From Fictibacillus norfolkensis (GTDB taxonomy: Bacteria > Bacillota > Bacilli > Bacillales > Fictibacillaceae), in contig NZ_JACSQM010000007.1 in the NCBI RefSeq assembly GCF_014836645.1, positions 62,001 through 126,000 on the forward strand: DNA of 64,000 nucleotides. Reading direction: 5' to 3'. A program made the translations under genes and the position numbers. This document shows, one piece after another, positions 32,813 to 41,892 of the stretch (position 1 is its first letter; each line of letters opens with the position of its first letter). The notes beneath the pieces are model-generated. The model had not been told where the DNA came from, did not search any database, and saw only the letters and a list, made by a program, of their open reading frames with translations.

Positions 32813-34570
32813 ATGTTTTCAGTTTTAGGAAAATTAGCTTGGTTCTTTAAGAAACATTGGATACGATACACAATTGCAGTAGTGTTGCTGACTGGCGTTG
32901 GGATCATCGAGATCATCCCACCGAAACTCATCGGTAACATTATTGACTCCATTCATATGGGCACGATCACAAAAGAAGACATGATGCGGACTCTTGGAAT
33001 CTTTGTAGCTGTTCTCGTTTCTATGTACATTACGATGTACATCTGGATGTATCAGCTTTTTGGAGGCGCTTTTATCATCGAACGCTCGATGCGTTCAAGT
33101 TTTATGCGTCACCTATTAAAGATGACGCCTACGTTTTTTGAGAAAAATAGAACAGGAGATCTGATGGCACGTGCGACAAATGACTTAAAAGCCATCTCGA
33201 TGACTGCAGGATTTGGAATCTTAACTCTTGTAGATTCTAGTTTGTTCATGCTGACGATCCTGTTCGTGATGGGATTCATGATTAGTTGGAAATTAACGTT
33301 TGCAGCACTCATTCCACTACCGATTATCGCTTTTATTATTAAAAAATACGGGAAAAAAGTACATCAGCGTTTTACCGTTGCACAAGACGCTTTTGGAGAA
33401 ATGAACGATTCTGTTCTAGAAAGCATTCAAGGAGTACGTGTTATTCGTGCTTATGTTCAAGAAGAAGAGGATGTAGAGCGCTTCAATAAAGTTACGGAGG
33501 ATGTATTCGAAAAGAACTTAGCTGTATCAAGAATCGATGCCTTATTCGAACCGACGATCAAGGTTTTAGTGGGAATCAGTTATTTGATCGGTTTAGGTTA
33601 CGGAGCATACATGGTCTTTCATAAGACGATCACACTTGGAGAGCTTGTTACGTTCAACGTTTACTTAGGTATGCTGATCTGGCCGATGATCGCGATCGGT
33701 GAGCTTATTAATATTATGGAACGTGGAAGTGCATCACTTGATCGTGTGAATGAGACGCTTAGCTACGAGCCGGATGTTAAGGATAGAGAAGACCTTATTT
33801 CATTAGAAGATCCAGGGACGATTGCATTTGAAGATGTGACATTCCGTTATCCTTCTTCTGAGACAGATAACTTAAAGAACATCAACGTTAAAGTGGAAAA
33901 AGGTGCGACCCTTGGTATTGTTGGCCGAACAGGCAGCGGGAAAACAACACTTCTTAAACAGCTTTTAAGAGAATATCCAGCTGGAAAAGGGAATATTTCG
34001 TTCTCAGGTGTGGGTATTGAGGATATCGCTCTTGAAGATCTGCAAGGATGGATTGGATACGTACCGCAGGATGCTATTCTTTTCTCCAAAACAGTAGAGG
34101 AAAATATCCTGTTCGGAAATAGCACAGCGGGTGTAGATAAATTGAATCATGTTATGGAGATGGCATCATTCAGAAAAGATGTTCAGTTCCTTCCTGAAGG
34201 ATTGAATACGCTTGTTGGTGAAAAAGGTGTCGCGTTATCAGGAGGACAGAAACAGCGTGTGTCTATTGCACGAGCATTGTGTGTAGATCCGGAGATTTTA
34301 ATTCTAGACGATGCTCTTTCAGCTGTTGATGCGAAGACGGAGACAGCGATCATCGGTAATATCCGAAAAGAACGCGCTGGAAAAACAACTTTTATTACAA
34401 CTCACCGACTGTCGGCAGTTGAACATGCAGATTGGATTATCGTAATTGATGACGGGGCCATCGTGGATGAGGGCAGACATGAGGATTTAATAGCAAGAGA
34501 CGGATGGTATAAAGAACAGCACGAACGTCAACAGATCGAACAAAACTTAAACGATAATAAGGCGGTGTAG
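32813..34570 (+). CDS. bmrC: heterodimeric multidrug ABC exporter subunit BmrC
   Basis: 585 residues, equal to B. subtilis BmrC (YheI) and clearly similar along its length (MFSVLGKLAWFFKKHW start). Six membrane helices, then an ATPase domain with Walker A GRTGSGKTT (about residue 371), Q-loop, LSGGQKQR and Walker B ILILDDALSAVD. The residue after the Walker B Asp is Asp, not the catalytic Glu, so this subunit supplies the degenerate site of the heterodimer. Pairs with BmrD to expel drugs. GAGGAGAG precedes the ATG; two bases separate it from bmrD. Confidence 0.95.
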   Translation: MFSVLGKLAWFFKKHWIRYTIAVVLLTGVGIIEIIPPKLIGNIIDSIHMGTITKEDMMRTLGIFVAVLVSMYITMYIWMYQLFGGAFIIERSMRSSFMRHLLKMTPTFFEKNRTGDLMARATNDLKAISMTAGFGILTLVDSSLFMLTILFVMGFMISWKLTFAALIPLPIIAFIIKKYGKKVHQRFTVAQDAFGEMNDSVLESIQGVRVIRAYVQEEEDVERFNKVTEDVFEKNLAVSRIDALFEPTIKVLVGISYLIGLGYGAYMVFHKTITLGELVTFNVYLGMLIWPMIAIGELINIMERGSASLDRVNETLSYEPDVKDREDLISLEDPGTIAFEDVTFRYPSSETDNLKNINVKVEKGATLGIVGRTGSGKTTLLKQLLREYPAGKGNISFSGVGIEDIALEDLQGWIGYVPQDAILFSKTVEENILFGNSTAGVDKLNHVMEMASFRKDVQFLPEGLNTLVGEKGVALSGGQKQRVSIARALCVDPEILILDDALSAVDAKTETAIIGNIRKERAGKTTFITTHRLSAVEHADWIIVIDDGAIVDEGRHEDLIARDGWYKEQHERQQIEQNLNDNKAV

Positions 34571-34572
34571 CC

Positions 34573-36597
34573 ATGAACGTTGGAAAACGCCTGTTTCAAT
34601 ACGCACTTCACTATAAAAAGAATTTTATTCTCGGGCTTCTGATGCTTACTGTTGCCATTGGAGCGGAGCTAACTGGACCGTTCATCGCAAAGACGATGAT
34701 CGATGATCATATTCTTGGTATCGAGCGGCCATGGCATCAAGTGGATAGTAAAGAAAAAGAAGCAGTGAAATACGATGGAAACTGGTATAAGCGAAGCGAT
34801 CATTTTGATCCTGGAGAAGATAAAGGAAAAGAGATACGAGTCATCCAAGTGAAACGAGACTATTTCGTTGTACCAAACAAAATATCTTTTGATGGGGGAC
34901 GAAAAGCGAGTAACGGAGAGGTGACGATTTCTTTTAAAGGAAAATCAGAAACCTATTCAGCAGATAAACTAAGTACGAGTGAAACATTTGCTTTTTATAA
35001 GCCAGAGATCAGAGGAATCATGAAACTGACCATGATTTACTTGGGCCTTCTCGTTTTTGCATCATTCTTTCAATATGGTCAGCGCTATATGCTGCAGCGC
35101 TCTTCTAATTTGGTTATCAAGAAGATTCGTCAAGATGTATTCGCCCACGTTCAGCGTGTAGCGATTACGTATTTTGATAATCAGCCTGCTGGAAAAATCG
35201 TTTCTCGTATTACGAATGATACGGAAGCGATCAAAGAATTATTTATTAACGTATTAGCAAACTTCTTTACAGGGATCATCTATCTGACAGGGATATTCAT
35301 CGCGTTGTTCTTGCTTGATTCTAAGCTTGCAACCATCTGTTTGATCCTGGTACCTATCCTTGTGGTTTGGATCATTGTTTACCGAAAGTTTGCGTCAAAA
35401 TACAATCATAAGATTCGTTCTACGCTTAGCGACATTAACGGAATGATAAACGAATCAATCAACGGTATGACAATCATTCAAGCATTTAAGCGGCAAAATA
35501 AGACTTCTGAAGAATTTGAAACGATGAATAAAGAATACTTCACCTTTCAAAATAAACTCTTAAGTCTTAACGCGATGACCGGACATAACCTTGTATTGTT
35601 ATTAAAGAACCTTGCATTTATGGCATTCATCTGGCACTTTGGAGGGCAGGCGCTTGGGGTAGGATCTGTCATTTCAATCGGTGTTCTGTATGCGTTTGTA
35701 GATTATTTAAACCGAATGTTCCACCCTGTAACAGGTATGGTCAACCAGCTTGCACAGCTTGAGCAGGCACTTGTATCTGCAGAGCGAGTATTCGTGCTGA
35801 TGGATGAGCCAGGACAGAAAGTGACGGAGACAGAGATCGAACGTTACAATGGAAATGTTGAGTTTCAAGATGTTACGTTCAGTTATGTAGAAGGTGAACC
35901 TGTTCTTAAGAATATCGCTTTCGAAGCAAATCAAGGTGAGACAGTGGCGCTTGTCGGTCATACGGGTTCTGGGAAAAGTTCAATCATGAATCTGCTGTTC
36001 CGTTTCTATGACATTAAACAAGGAAAAATCATGATTGATGGTCAAGACATCATGAAGCTTTCTAAGCAGGAGCTTCGACAGCATATGGGGATCGTGTTGC
36101 AAGATCCATTCTTGTTTACCGGAACGATTGCATCCAACGTGAGCTTAGATAATCCAGAGATCACACGCGAACAAGTTGAAAAAGCGCTGACGGATGTAGG
36201 GGCAATGCCGTTTATCAACAACTTGCCTAAAGGATTGGATGAACCGGTTATTGAAAAAGGAAGCACCCTATCATCCGGTCAGAGACAATTAATTTCATTT
36301 GCTAGAGCGTTAGCGTACAATCCAGCTATTTTAATTCTTGATGAAGCAACGGCAAGTATTGATACTGAAACAGAAGCTGTGATTCAAGAAGCATTAGACG
36401 TGTTAAAAAGAGGAAGAACGACTTTCATTATTGCCCACAGACTTTCTACGATTAAGAGTGCCGATCAGATCCTAGTTCTCGATCGTGGTGTTATCGTAGA
36501 ACGAGGCAGTCATGAAGAACTGATGAAAGAAAAGGGACGTTACTTCCAGATGTATCAGCTTCAACAAGGAAAAACAGAAACACGCGCCGTAAGTTAA
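34573..36597 (+). CDS. bmrD: heterodimeric multidrug ABC exporter subunit BmrD
   Basis: 674 residues, one more than B. subtilis BmrD (YheH). After the first helix there is an extra outside domain of about 100 residues (about 40-145, charged, Lys/Asp/Trp-rich), a known hallmark of BmrD. Then five more helices and an ATPase domain with Walker A GHTGSGKSS, signature LSSGQRQ and Walker B ILILDEATASID, where the catalytic Glu is present. With BmrC it forms an asymmetric drug exporter, probably induced by ribosome-targeting antibiotics through the leader upstream. Confidence 0.95.
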   Translation: MNVGKRLFQYALHYKKNFILGLLMLTVAIGAELTGPFIAKTMIDDHILGIERPWHQVDSKEKEAVKYDGNWYKRSDHFDPGEDKGKEIRVIQVKRDYFVVPNKISFDGGRKASNGEVTISFKGKSETYSADKLSTSETFAFYKPEIRGIMKLTMIYLGLLVFASFFQYGQRYMLQRSSNLVIKKIRQDVFAHVQRVAITYFDNQPAGKIVSRITNDTEAIKELFINVLANFFTGIIYLTGIFIALFLLDSKLATICLILVPILVVWIIVYRKFASKYNHKIRSTLSDINGMINESINGMTIIQAFKRQNKTSEEFETMNKEYFTFQNKLLSLNAMTGHNLVLLLKNLAFMAFIWHFGGQALGVGSVISIGVLYAFVDYLNRMFHPVTGMVNQLAQLEQALVSAERVFVLMDEPGQKVTETEIERYNGNVEFQDVTFSYVEGEPVLKNIAFEANQGETVALVGHTGSGKSSIMNLLFRFYDIKQGKIMIDGQDIMKLSKQELRQHMGIVLQDPFLFTGTIASNVSLDNPEITREQVEKALTDVGAMPFINNLPKGLDEPVIEKGSTLSSGQRQLISFARALAYNPAILILDEATASIDTETEAVIQEALDVLKRGRTTFIIAHRLSTIKSADQILVLDRGVIVERGSHEELMKEKGRYFQMYQLQQGKTETRAVS

Positions 36598-36601
36598 ACG
36601 A

Positions 36602-36636
36602 AAAAAGGAGCCTCGCTTAGGGGCTCCTTTTTTTCG
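36602..36636. terminator. terminator after bmrD (also serves the convergent lipoprotein gene)
   Basis: AAAGGAGCC pairs with GGGCTCCTTT around a loop at 36613-36618, with A and T runs on both sides. Confidence 0.88.
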
Positions 36637-36657
36637 TTATTTTTAGAAGGTTCATTA

Positions 36658-36810
36658 TTAACCTTCTTCTTTATTTTTTTCATCCATCTCATCATTTTGT
36701 TCTCCATCGTCTACACCGTTGTCTTGATCAACGCCGTCTCCACAAGCAGTTAATCCACCTAATGTTAACATTGCTGCCAATGTTCCAGCGGCCCATCTCT
36801 TTTTCCACAT
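36658..36810 (-). CDS. 50-residue acidic lipoprotein
   Basis: A small gene: positive MWKKRW start, hydrophobic segment (AAGTLAAMLTLGGL), lipobox LTAC with the lipid Cys at residue 23, and a tail of 27 residues rich in Asp, Glu and Asn with no hydrophobic core. AGGAGTG precedes the ATG. The mature part is too short and acidic to fold; such peptides are common in Bacillus and have no known role. Converges with bmrD and is divergent from hemAT. Confidence 0.75.
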   Translation of the reverse strand: MWKKRWAAGTLAAMLTLGGLTACGDGVDQDNGVDDGEQNDEMDEKNKEEG

Positions 36811-36975
36811 GTGAATCACTCCTCTTTTCATTTTTTAAAAATATTTTTGTTTAGTAAAAGATTCCCCTAAAGAAGTCGATAAAACATATGAATCTATAAA
36901 ATGAGCGTATAGTCGCATGTAATTGCATCATATTGGATGAAATGTTAGTGATTATAAAGGAAGAAGGAAATCAAA

Positions 36976-38298
36976 TTGGCATCTATTTTAAGCATACTAA
37001 CAAAAAAGAAGAGTACGACAGCATTACTTGATCCTACTAAAAACGTAAAAGAAGATGTGAAGATCTTAGTATCTCCAAACAGTGAATGGCAGAAGCAATT
37101 GAACATGATTTCATTAACAGTGGATGATTTAGCGATCATTCGCTCGATCAAACCGTTGATCTCTGAGAATATAGAAGAGATCGTGAACCAATTTTATAAA
37201 AATATTGAACATGTGCCTGGCTTGATGGAAATTATTCGAAAACACAGCTCTATAAATAAACTTCAAGTAACCCTTATTAAGCACATACAAGAAATGTTTG
37301 ACGGTGTTATTGATACAGCGTATATCGAACAAAGAAAAGTCATCGCCCACATCCACTTTAAGATCGGACTGCAGCCGAAATGGTACATCTGTTCTTTTCA
37401 GGATATGCTGCTGTCTTTTTTATCTATTTTGGACAAACATATTGAGGATAAAAATGAGTATCTGCTTGCTGTTAAAGCAGTGACGAAGATTTTGAATTTT
37501 GAGCAACAGATTGTTTTAGAAGCTTTTGAATTAGAGCAAATCAAACAAAGAGAACAACATGAAGAGCAAAAAAGACAGATCGCATTATCAGTCGGGGATT
37601 CTGTGGAAGAACTAGCGAGTATCTCAGAAGAGACGAGTGCAGCCCTAGAAGAGTTAACATCAAAGGCTGATGAAGTGGTTGTTTTTGCAAAGAGCACAGC
37701 AGAATCTGCTATACAAGTATCTAATAATTCGTTAGCAGGTAAGAACAAACTAGATGATCATCAGCAAATGATCTTAAAAGTAAAAGACCAATCAGAACAG
37801 ATTACAACTGAACTAATCAGCTTGGAACAAGCAACTGTTAAGATAAACGATGTTGTTGATATTGTTACAGCGATCGCGGAACAGACGAACCTACTATCCC
37901 TGAACGCAGCGATAGAAGCTGCTCGAGCTGGAGAGGCTGGAAAAGGATTCTCTGTTGTCGCTCATGAAGTTCGAAAATTAGCTGATCAAACAAAGACGTC
38001 TGTTTCAGGTGTTTCTGAACTTGTGAAAAATACACACAAAAGAATAGAAGCTGTCACTCAATCTGTCGAAAGTATTCATCATTATATAAACGATAGTGTC
38101 AGTGAAGCTACGGAAATATCAGATTTCTTTGTAGCTATTCTTTCTAAGATGGATGAGAGTACGGATCGAAGCGGAAAGCTTGAAAAAGAAGTAGAAGTGA
38201 TGGCTGAAGTAATAGAAGAACTGAGTCATGCTGTAGGTCAGATCGCGGTATCAGCCGATTCGTTAACAGATGTTACGAAAGGCATGCAACAAGAATAA
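36976..38298 (+). CDS. hemAT: globin-coupled aerotaxis sensor HemAT
   Basis: Soluble chemoreceptor of 440 residues (432 in B. subtilis). The N-terminal globin domain (about 30-185) holds haem: the proximal His is most likely His127 in [15 protein letters not shown], and Tyr74 in NQFYKNI matches the distal Tyr. The rest is a methyl-accepting signalling domain with the conserved hairpin [19 protein letters not shown] at about 300. No membrane helix. It senses oxygen and signals to CheA. The start is TTG at 36976 with AGAAGGA eight bases upstream. A near-perfect terminator follows. Confidence 0.94.
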   Translation: MASILSILTKKKSTTALLDPTKNVKEDVKILVSPNSEWQKQLNMISLTVDDLAIIRSIKPLISENIEEIVNQFYKNIEHVPGLMEIIRKHSSINKLQVTLIKHIQEMFDGVIDTAYIEQRKVIAHIHFKIGLQPKWYICSFQDMLLSFLSILDKHIEDKNEYLLAVKAVTKILNFEQQIVLEAFELEQIKQREQHEEQKRQIALSVGDSVEELASISEETSAALEELTSKADEVVVFAKSTAESAIQVSNNSLAGKNKLDDHQQMILKVKDQSEQITTELISLEQATVKINDVVDIVTAIAEQTNLLSLNAAIEAARAGEAGKGFSVVAHEVRKLADQTKTSVSGVSELVKNTHKRIEAVTQSVESIHHYINDSVSEATEISDFFVAILSKMDESTDRSGKLEKEVEVMAEVIEELSHAVGQIAVSADSLTDVTKGMQQE

Positions 38299-38326
38299 AG
38301 AAGAGATCCCGCGGGATCTCTTCTTT
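38297..38326. terminator. bidirectional terminator between hemAT and the convergent gene
   Basis: AAAGAAGAGATCCC pairs perfectly with GGGATCTCTTCTTT around a two-base centre. It overlaps the hemAT stop codon and touches the stop codon of the gene on the other strand. Confidence 0.9.
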
Positions 38327-38657
38327 ATTTATTGATTACATATTGTGCTCTATTGGTTTCGAATGAAACGATGTTATCGTCTGTTCGTATATCATTGATT
38401 CCATCGATCGGTATCTCGTACGTAATGGTTGGTAGCTCTACTTGTGAACCTTCTTCTGCTGCATATGCTGTACCGTGTAAAAACAATATGTGATCACCTA
38501 AATAGTCATCATGTACGTCTCTTTGTTCAAAGGTTGCTTTATCCAATGAGATTCTGATTTGATCTAGATCTCCTGCTTCTTCTTTACGAATAGAAATCTG
38601 GTTACCAGCCCACCCATTTAGTACATCTTTTAGTTCGATAATTTTAGTATCTGACAT
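38325..38657 (-). CDS. hypothetical protein, 110 residues
   Basis: I do not recognise this protein. It is acidic, soluble and beta-rich, with ELKDVLNGWAGNQISIRKEE, then QIRISLDKATFEQRDVHDDYLGDHILFLHG and a C-terminal NIVSFETNRAQYVINK. No signal peptide, membrane helix or Cys. The pattern of alternating strands looks like a small beta-barrel or Sm-like fold, but this is only an impression. GAGGTG is six bases before the ATG at 38657, preferred over an ATG nine bases earlier. Bounded by the hemAT terminator and by phased array 4. Confidence 0.7.
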   Translation of the reverse strand: MSDTKIIELKDVLNGWAGNQISIRKEEAGDLDQIRISLDKATFEQRDVHDDYLGDHILFLHGTAYAAEEGSQVELPTITYEIPIDGINDIRTDDNIVSFETNRAQYVINK

Positions 38658-38846
38658 TGTTTTCACCTCATTATCAATTTTCCCGTAATCCTTAAACTTA
38701 AACCGGAGAATAATGAGTAATTTGATATAAAAAAATGGATGTAAGAGTTTTTTTAGCTGACGAAAGCTTTAGTTGAAATGCTGTAGTGCGTGTCTACAGG
38801 ACATTTTCGAATGATATGTCCATAAGAGGAGGACAGAGGCGCACAT

Positions 38847-38946
38847 TACGAGGTAATCTCATTTTATTACGAGGTAAACGGATTTTTATACGAGGTAATC
38901 CTCTATAATTCCGCAGATAAAACTATTTATCCGATTTTCGACAAAC
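38847..38946. repeat. phased tandem array 4 (TACGAGGTAA core, 21-base period)
   Basis: TACGAGGTAA starts at 38847, 38868 and 38889, exactly 21 bases apart, with a degraded fourth copy near 38909. The decamer TTCGACAAAC at 38937-38946 is the reverse complement of GTTTGTCGAA, so the array reads on the minus strand relative to arrays 1 and 2. The other bases of the gap 38658-39014 hold nothing I can name apart from the terminator below. Confidence 0.8.
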
Positions 38947-38965
38947 ACCTTCCAGCAATAAACGT

Positions 38966-39004
38966 AAAAAAACTCATAAAGGGCATTTTCAGCTCTTTAT
39001 GAGT
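38966..39004 (-). terminator. terminator of the DUF2157/GDYXXLXY operon
   Basis: ACTCATAAAG (38972-38981) pairs with CTTTATGAGT (38995-39004); the A run at 38966-38972 is the T tail on the minus strand. Confidence 0.85.
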
Positions 39005-39014
39005 CTTTCAGCAT

Positions 39015-39536
39015 TTAAGGGTTCAGCTCTACTATCTTATGAGCTCCCCAAGGTGCAACACTGATGATCACATCCATGTCTTTCGCTTGCTGTTCAAGTT
39101 CTTTTCCTGTGTTCTCCTGAACATAATATCTCTCAAATCCATACGTAAGCTGAATTTGATCGAACGAGTTTTGACCCCAGACTTTTTCAGCTTTAGCAGT
39201 TAACACGACCTGGTTCTTCGTTACATCTGGTTTTTCTGAATAAACATTCTTAACCACATAGTACCCTTCTTTGTTAGGCTGCAGAACAACATAGGTCTTA
39301 TGATTACCGCGATCTAGTTCAGCTGCATCACCCTTATAGCTTTTGAGAGGAGCTGTACTGATATCATAACGAAGTGTTACATAATCACCATACAAAAGAT
39401 CTCTTGGATCGACGGGAACGGTCTTAATCTTGATCTCTTTTCCGAAATAATCGATGCTGTAATAACTTCCTGCAATAAAGATCAAAAATAATACTTGCAG
39501 AAGGGCAGCGATCATCCAACCTCTTTTTTTAATCAT
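39015..39536 (-). CDS. GDYXXLXY-domain membrane-anchored protein
   Basis: 173 residues: one N-terminal membrane helix (about 8-27) then an outside beta-rich domain with the family hallmark LYGDYVTLRYDIS at about residue 48. Proteins of this family nearly always pair with a DUF2157 membrane protein, as here; the joint function is unknown. The start ATG overlaps the end of the DUF2157 gene by eight bases, with GGAGGTCC upstream, so the two are translationally coupled. Confidence 0.85.
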   Translation of the reverse strand: MIKKRGWMIAALLQVLFLIFIAGSYYSIDYFGKEIKIKTVPVDPRDLLYGDYVTLRYDISTAPLKSYKGDAAELDRGNHKTYVVLQPNKEGYYVVKNVYSEKPDVTKNQVVLTAKAEKVWGQNSFDQIQLTYGFERYYVQENTGKELEQQAKDMDVIISVAPWGAHKIVELNP

Positions 39537-40767
39537 GATGCGGACCTCCGTTCTTTAAGATCTGCTTTTTCTTACGTTGGAGAAACACATTAAGTATGAA
39601 TAAAAGAACTCCACCTAATAAGAAGAAAATGGACTTTGGCATAAAGGACCATGCCAGATTAAAGTAACCCATTAAGCAAACGAGCAGAAAGAGTACAATT
39701 CCAAAATTGATCTGCGACCGACTTTCGTTACGATAGCCTTCCGCAAGTTTGAAGCCAGAATAAACGAACATGATGATTAAATAAACAATGCCTACTATTA
39801 ACGGCTCAGTCACTTTGACAAGGTAAAAGAACGGCATGAAAATCAAGAGTTCCCATGCATGCATGTATAAATTCTCCTGACGCTTTCGGACGACTGATAG
39901 AGCGAATAGAACGACCAGTACGGGGATGAACAGATAAGGGTTCGGCAGCTCAAAATCAGAAGAAAATTCATTTGTAAGCAAGAAATATAATCCGTAAGCA
40001 AAACCAAATCCAATGAGTGTTCCTAGGCGATTAAACGGTTGTTTAAATACTCTCTTTTCAACCCATAAACTGCTTGTAAATAAAGCGAATCCAAATAAGA
40101 AGAACCAAAGTAAATTTATATCTTTAACCGTAATAAACATGAGAACTTGTGTACTGAGTCCAATCGTGAAAATCCAAGATTTTAGAGTGGATGGATACAA
40201 GAAAACAAAGCCTCCTACAGCTATGATAAAAAGTATACATAAAAGGTAACTAAAGCTTTGAAATTCACTTATGCTGTAAAGTTGCCCTCCGACTGTTAAA
40301 AGCCCAATAAGGAAAAAATATAGCTTGTGACGATCTCTGAATAAATAAAAGATGGCAGGAAGGCTCCAGAAAACGAATAAACGGGCATCGACGGCATTAA
40401 GGTTGAAAGTTTGACCTAAAAGAATGATACTTGCTCCAAATGTAATGATTCCAAGAAGATTAAGAGAAGTACCTAATGAACGCTGGCCGGCTTTCAAATA
40501 CCGTTCACCAGAATAGTAAAAACCGAGCATAAACACGATAAGTAAGGAAAGTCTAGCGATTGGTGAGATTTCTCCCCAATTTGATGCTATGAAAGATAGA
40601 ATTCCGATGCCGATTAAAACACTAGCTAGAATGGGTAATACACCAGTAACTTTGCCCTTGTCTTCAGAATCAGGGTATCTTGCAAGAATTAAATCTAACT
40701 GATCTTCGGAAATGATGTTGTCAGCGATCCACTTTTGACCTTCTTTTCTCATCCATTTTTTGTTCAT
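39529..40767 (-). CDS. DUF2157-domain polytopic membrane protein
   Basis: 412 residues. A soluble N-terminal segment of about 45 residues (KWIADNIISEDQLDLIL) is followed by about twelve hydrophobic helices; LPILASVLIGIGILSFIASNWGEISPIARL at about 45-75 is the DUF2157 signature, and later helices are DUF4401-like. GAGGTGG is six bases before the ATG. It forms a two-gene operon with the GDYXXLXY protein. No function is known for the pair. Confidence 0.85.
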   Translation of the reverse strand: MNKKWMRKEGQKWIADNIISEDQLDLILARYPDSEDKGKVTGVLPILASVLIGIGILSFIASNWGEISPIARLSLLIVFMLGFYYSGERYLKAGQRSLGTSLNLLGIITFGASIILLGQTFNLNAVDARLFVFWSLPAIFYLFRDRHKLYFFLIGLLTVGGQLYSISEFQSFSYLLCILFIIAVGGFVFLYPSTLKSWIFTIGLSTQVLMFITVKDINLLWFFLFGFALFTSSLWVEKRVFKQPFNRLGTLIGFGFAYGLYFLLTNEFSSDFELPNPYLFIPVLVVLFALSVVRKRQENLYMHAWELLIFMPFFYLVKVTEPLIVGIVYLIIMFVYSGFKLAEGYRNESRSQINFGIVLFLLVCLMGYFNLAWSFMPKSIFFLLGGVLLFILNVFLQRKKKQILKNGGPHHD

Positions 40768-40921
40768 GTTTTACCACCTCAATTCATGTATATGTATATT
40801 TAGATAAAAACAGGACGAAACACAAATACTCTCTTTTAGTGTAATATTACACAAAGAAAATCGTGTTATCAAGCAATAAATTGAAAAGAACATTCGAAGT
40901 CTTATGTTAGATAAGGTTCAT

Positions 40922-40951
40922 AAAAAAAAGAACAGCCATTTAATGCTGTTC
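40922..40951 (-). terminator. terminator after the second SDR gene
   Basis: GAACAGC (40930-40936) pairs with GCTGTTC (40945-40951); the A run at 40922-40929 forms the T tail on the minus strand. Confidence 0.8.
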
Positions 40952-40966
40952 TCAGAATTATTACAT

Positions 40967-41749
40967 TTATTTTTTGTCTTGTACATAATGCACGATTTTT
41001 AAAATCGTTTTTCGAGGTAAGAATCGTACGATGTTAGCTAATGCCTTGTTTTTAAATCCTGGAATCGACAATGAATTTTTAGACATCAGGGCGTTGTAGC
41101 CTGACCGCGCAACGTCGCTCGCATTCATGGCACCAGATTGAAACAAGCGAGATGATTCAAGGTTTGCACGCTTTTCGAAGTTTGTAGCTGTAGCACCAGG
41201 ACAAAGAGCAGTAACACTTACATCGGTATGGCGTAATTCATAGTTGATGGCTTCTGAGAAGGAAAGTACATATGCTTTTGTTGCGTAATAGACAGCCATT
41301 AATGGTCCAGGTTGGAAAGCTGCAGTTGAGGCCACGTTTAAGATTTTCCCTCTATTACGCTTAATCATTCCGGGAAGAAGCTGTTTTGTCAGTGTTGTAA
41401 GAGCCGTTATGTTTACTTGTATCATATCTTTTTCATCTTTCCATGATGTCTCATTAAAAGGTCCGTAAGCCGCAAATCCTGCATTGTTGATCAGAACGTC
41501 AATCTCAATACCTTTTGCGATGATCTCTGCTGTCAGTTCTTCTGCAGCGTCGGTTCGGCTTAAGTCTTTTGCAATTACCGTAACTGAAATACCGTATTTT
41601 TTAGACATCTGTTCAGCAATCTCATTTAGCTTTGACTCATTTCTAGCTGTAAGCACTAAATGATAGCCGTCTTTCGCAAAGAGATTGGCAAATTCAAGTC
41701 CAATTCCGCTTGATGCTCCTGTAATGAGTGCAATTTTATTATTTATCAT
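40967..41749 (-). CDS. short-chain dehydrogenase/reductase (YqjQ-like)
   Basis: 260 residues. NAD(P) motif TGASSGIG at residues 10-17, Arg in TARNESKL favouring NADPH, NNAG, the serine in NVASTAAF and the YYATK catalytic pair. The C-terminal FKNKALANIVRFLPRKTILKIV tail is hydrophobic and basic, as in membrane-associated lipid or ketone reductases. AAAGGA is eight bases before the ATG at 41749; upstream in-frame starts overlap that site. It is divergent from an aldehyde dehydrogenase gene 143 bases away, so the two may share control over one alcohol/aldehyde route. Confidence 0.87.
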   Translation of the reverse strand: MINNKIALITGASSGIGLEFANLFAKDGYHLVLTARNESKLNEIAEQMSKKYGISVTVIAKDLSRTDAAEELTAEIIAKGIEIDVLINNAGFAAYGPFNETSWKDEKDMIQVNITALTTLTKQLLPGMIKRNRGKILNVASTAAFQPGPLMAVYYATKAYVLSFSEAINYELRHTDVSVTALCPGATATNFEKRANLESSRLFQSGAMNASDVARSGYNALMSKNSLSIPGFKNKALANIVRFLPRKTILKIVHYVQDKK

Positions 41750-41892
41750 AAAAAACATCCTTTCTACCATTATGTTTATATGTTTAAGAACATCAACATG
41801 ATACCATATCCATAAAAATAAATAAACATTAACTCATTATAAAAGGTATGATGGAAGAAATATGAAAATTTTGACAAAGGAGGTACGCTTGA

